64,000 nucleotides of DNA from Desulfobacteraceae bacterium. GTDB taxonomy: Bacteria; Desulfobacterota; Desulfobacteria; Desulfobacterales; UBA5852. The notes below the pieces were generated by a model, which was not told the DNA's origin, did not search any database, and saw nothing but the letters and a program-made list of their open reading frames with translations. How positions within the stretch are numbered: the first letter of the stretch is position 1; every line of letters starts with the position of its first letter. Where the stretch lies: contig JABZFP010000008.1 in NCBI GenBank assembly GCA_014237395.1, forward strand, positions 58,151-122,150, in the 5' to 3' direction. A program made the position numbers and the translations under genes. Of this stretch, positions 61,309 to 64,000 are shown in pieces.

Positions 61309-62691
61309 TCAGATCGTTACCACTTTTCCGGGGTTGAGAATGTTATCCGGATCGAGCGCCCGTTTCACCGCCTTGAGTGCTTCTATTCCGGATTCGCCGA
61401 ACTCATTGAGCAGATATTTCTGCTTGGCGATGCCGATGCCGTGCTCGCCTGAGAGGGTGCCTCCCAGTTTGATGGCGGCATCGAAGATTTCATCGACGGC
61501 TTTATGAACCCGTGCCATCTCGTCAGTGTTGGCCTCATCCGTGATGATCGTGGGATGCAGGTTGCCATCGCCGGCATGGCCGAAAGTACCGATGGTAAGG
61601 TTGTATTTTTCAGCGACCGCACGGATGGCGCGGATCATATCCGGCACCTTGCTGCGCGGCACGGTGGCATCTTCTAGAACCGTCGTAGGGCTTAGTTGGG
61701 CCAGGGCGGGCAGCGCCGCACGCCGGGCCGCCAGGAGACCGTCTCGTTCCGCGGCGTTGGCCGCGATCTTCAAATTGCCGTTGTTGGCCTTGCACACGCG
61801 GGCGACGGCGTCCATTTCCTTCTCGACGACCTCGGGGATACCGTCCACTTCAATGACCAATATGGCTTCGGCATCGATCGGCAGACCGAGGTGCAGGAAA
61901 TTTTCAACGGTTTTGATCGTAACGTTGTCCATGATTTCCAGTGTGGCGGGAATCACTTTGCTTTTGATGATCCCGGACACGGTCTGGGCGGCATCATCGA
62001 TGGAGGTAAAGGTCGCCGTGGCCGTCTTGCGCGCTTCGGGCGCCGGAATCAGTTTGGAAATGATTTTGGTGATGATACCGAGGGTTCCCTCGGAGCCGAC
62101 AAACAGTTTGACCATGTCATATCCGGATACGTTTTTGACCGTTTTGCCGCCACAGGTCATGATCTTCCCATTGGCCAGAACGACTTCGAGTCCCATGACA
62201 TAGTGTTTGGTCACGCCGTATTTTAGACCCCTCAAACCGCCGGAGCATTCCGCCACGCTGCCGCCCATGGTAGCGGTGTCCACCGACCCCGGATCGGGTG
62301 GATACATCAGCCCGTGTTCGGCGACGGCCGCGTTCAGTTCCGCGATAATGACCCCCGGTTCACTGGTGGCCGTAAGGTTTTCCACATCGATCTCCAGGAT
62401 TTTGTTCATCTTCAGCATCACCATTACAATCCCTTTCTTCAGGGGAATGGTACCGCCGCTGAGATTCGTTCCGGAGCCGCGCGTATAAACGGGCACGTTG
62501 TACTTATTGGCAAGGGTCACAATGGCCTGGACATGGTCAGTGCTCTCCGGGATGACGACGACATCGGGGAGCCCCGTCGGCATGTCCGGGGTTGCGTCGA
62601 ACGTGTAAGATTCGAGATCTTCCTTTTCGGTCTTTACGGCATTTTTGCCGATGGCTTGCCTGAGCTCTTTAATGAGGTCCTTGACCACCAT
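61309..62691 (-). CDS. FAD-linked lactate/glycolate oxidase (GlcD-like)
   Basis: A 460-residue flavoprotein of the FAD_binding_4/FAD-oxidase_C family. The FAD motif is YTRGSGTNLSGGTIPLKKGIVMVM, followed by PPDPGSVDTATMGGSVAECSGG; the C-terminal domain has TFGHAGDGNLHPTI and SGEHGIGIAKQKYL. Members oxidise D-lactate, glycolate or related 2-hydroxy acids. It sits between two Fe-S proteins and forms the middle of a minus-strand lactate-type operon. Start ATG 62691 follows AGAGGAGAACGAG. Confidence 0.93.
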   Translation of the reverse strand: MVVKDLIKELRQAIGKNAVKTEKEDLESYTFDATPDMPTGLPDVVVIPESTDHVQAIVTLANKYNVPVYTRGSGTNLSGGTIPLKKGIVMVMLKMNKILEIDVENLTATSEPGVIIAELNAAVAEHGLMYPPDPGSVDTATMGGSVAECSGGLRGLKYGVTKHYVMGLEVVLANGKIMTCGGKTVKNVSGYDMVKLFVGSEGTLGIITKIISKLIPAPEARKTATATFTSIDDAAQTVSGIIKSKVIPATLEIMDNVTIKTVENFLHLGLPIDAEAILVIEVDGIPEVVEKEMDAVARVCKANNGNLKIAANAAERDGLLAARRAALPALAQLSPTTVLEDATVPRSKVPDMIRAIRAVAEKYNLTIGTFGHAGDGNLHPTIITDEANTDEMARVHKAVDEIFDAAIKLGGTLSGEHGIGIAKQKYLLNEFGESGIEALKAVKRALDPDNILNPGKVVTI

Positions 62692-62779
62692 CTCGTTCTC
62701 CTCTCTTTCGGTAAAAAGCTGCCTTTACATGGCTGTCCATAGGGTTATCGAAAGCTTTTGAAAAAAAGATCTTATTCTT

Positions 62780-64000
62780 TCAATGCGGCGGATTTGACTT
62801 GTTTTTCAAATGTTCCGCCAATGCCTCCGCAATGTGAAAAACGGATATTCGGTCGCCCCGCTTCAGGGCCCCGCCGCGCAGCTGCATGACGCAACCCGGA
62901 CATTCGGTGACCAGCAGGTCGGCACCAGTGGCCTCAAAATCGTCAAGTTTGCGGGTCAGAATCTGCGAAGAAATTTCCGGGAACTTACCGGAATAGGTGC
63001 CGCCGAACCCGCAGCAGGTTTCCTCTTCCGCCGCCGGTATAAAGGTAATCCCTGCTTTGCGGATAAGGGCCTTGGGCGCGTCGTGTTCCCCCATCCCGCG
63101 GCACAGGTGGCAGGGCGCATGATAGGTCGTGCGCTGTCCGGCCCCCTTGAATAACGCGGGATCGATTTGAAGAACGTTCTGCACAAACTGACTGAAGGTG
63201 ATCACCTTGTCGGAAAAAGCCCGCGCCCGATCCGTCCAGACGGGGTCGTCTGCGAAAAGTTTCGGAACTGCGTTTTTCAGATGCGAAGCGCATGAAGCAC
63301 AGAGGGTGAGGATATAGCTATAATCTCCCTGCTCAAAGGCCGCTATGTTCTGAATGGCAACGGCCCTAGCGGCATCCTTTTCCCCCATCATCTGAAGTGG
63401 GAGGCCGCAACAGGTCTGGTCCATGGGAAAGGCGAAATCCACGGGCTGGTCGCCCAGCACCTTTACCCCGGCTTCCAATTGTTCCGGATAAACGAAATCC
63501 TCCACGCAACCGGAAAATAGCGCCACACGATAGTGGGCGTTTACAGGATCCGGTTTGATGTCTTCCCAACGGTCCCGGAAGGGTGTTTCGGCAATGGCCG
63601 GCAAGGTCCGGAAATCATGGTCCTTAGCAAAGATAAACGGTAGATGGCGCATGTAGGCCGTGCCGCCGGTAATCGGTTTCTGGGCCTTGGACGCGGAGCG
63701 CAGCAGCCCGTGGAACAGTTTGCGGTTTTTGAGCATGATCCGCATCAACTGGCTTTGCAGGGGATGCCCCTCTTCGTCCTGGATGCGGGCGTGGACTTCC
63801 TTGATCAGGCGCGGCAGGTCGATGCCGGCCGCGCAGACCGCCTTGCAGGCCCCGCAGTTGATGCAGTTTTGCACCAGGTGCTTGGCCTTGTCGCGGCCAT
63901 GAAAAAAATAGGTGCTGATCAGCCCGATGGCGCCGATGTAGATGTGCCCGTACTGGTGGCCTCCCACCATGCGGTAGACCGGACAGACATTGGCGCAGGC
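62780..64000 (-). CDS. LutB-LutA-type fused Fe-S protein, 5' end outside window
   Basis: An open frame of 406 residues that enters from the window edge; the coding sense starts before 64000, as shown by ACANVCPVYR, the end of a [4Fe-4S] motif, just before MVGGHQYGHIYIG. Next comes CINCGACKAVCAAGIDLPRLI, typical of LutB/LldF, and then two CCG domains (TCCGLPLQM...CASCASHLKN and TCCGFGGTYSG...ECPGCVMQLRGG) typical of LutA/LldE. A fused form of these lactate-utilisation proteins is known in sulfate reducers. It should supply electrons from lactate oxidation to the membrane. Partial gene. Confidence 0.88.
   Translation of the reverse strand, partial: ACANVCPVYRMVGGHQYGHIYIGAIGLISTYFFHGRDKAKHLVQNCINCGACKAVCAAGIDLPRLIKEVHARIQDEEGHPLQSQLMRIMLKNRKLFHGLLRSASKAQKPITGGTAYMRHLPFIFAKDHDFRTLPAIAETPFRDRWEDIKPDPVNAHYRVALFSGCVEDFVYPEQLEAGVKVLGDQPVDFAFPMDQTCCGLPLQMMGEKDAARAVAIQNIAAFEQGDYSYILTLCASCASHLKNAVPKLFADDPVWTDRARAFSDKVITFSQFVQNVLQIDPALFKGAGQRTTYHAPCHLCRGMGEHDAPKALIRKAGITFIPAAEEETCCGFGGTYSGKFPEISSQILTRKLDDFEATGADLLVTECPGCVMQLRGGALKRGDRISVFHIAEALAEHLKNKSNPPH

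Noticed and set aside
1..64000. CRISPR arrays, tRNA or rRNA genes, insertion sequences, prophage genes
   Set aside because: No regularly spaced repeats, tRNA-like cloverleaf, rRNA sequence, transposase or integrase motifs were seen on either strand.

Overview
The window is GC-rich, densely coded chromosomal DNA from an anaerobic or facultative Gram-negative bacterium. Its gene content fits a Desulfobacterota (sulfate-reducer-like) genome: duplicated TauE/SafE anion exporters, sigma54-type two-component systems, a lactate-oxidation cluster with a LutB-LutA-type fusion, an NAD-linked Hox hydrogenase and an acyl-CoA dehydrogenase carrying a rubredoxin-like tail. No sulfate-reduction gene lies in the window, so this lineage is inference. 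I see no rRNA, tRNA, CRISPR array, insertion sequence or prophage.

Layout. 0-5 kb: a ferritin-like protein, two small genes, a possible small RNA with its own terminator ahead of a WYL regulator, a methyltransferase/Nudix pair, a PsiE-family membrane protein and a tandem universal stress protein (USP). 5.1-10.8 kb (minus strand): a complete mrpABCDEFG Na+/H+ antiporter operon with a sigma70-like promoter. 11-20.7 kb: acyl-CoA dehydrogenase-rubredoxin, a ybbA-ybbP-tesA-like block, a SprT-like protein, a serine-hydrolase-like protein that seems to lack its catalytic residues, and TerC. 21-28.3 kb: two tandem TauE/SafE paralogues, a small Cys/His membrane protein, a sensor kinase and an NtrC-type regulator.

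28.3-42.4 kb is a signalling block: CBS proteins, a receiver-CBS fusion, a GNAT-histone-deacetylase fusion, two more sensor kinases, a second NtrC-type regulator, two receiver-only proteins, an ADP-forming acyl-CoA synthetase fused to GNAT (PatZ-like) and an AcuB-like CBS-ACT protein. Acetyltransferase, deacetylase and AcuB-like parts together recall the Bacillus acuABC set that controls acetyl-CoA synthetase by lysine acetylation. 42.4-53.7 kb: four USPs, PilZ, CstA, a CBM48 protein, a PPi-type phosphofructokinase next to a class V fructose bisphosphatase, an ArsA-like ATPase, a cytidylate-kinase-like protein and dodecin. 53.7-59.1 kb: hoxEFUYHW. 59.3-64 kb: a lower-GC USP and a minus-strand lactate/glycolate oxidation cluster cut by the window end.

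Regulation. Six sites match the sigma54 -24/-12 pattern with correct spacing, ahead of both TauE genes, two sensor kinases, the PatZ-like gene and the cytidylate-kinase-like gene. Both TauE promoters also share a dyad-symmetric element 111-113 bp upstream, placed like an enhancer for an NtrC-type activator. I infer that a sigma54 programme ties anion export, protein acetylation and energy-stress genes together. Many strong hairpins follow genes but lack a T-tract.
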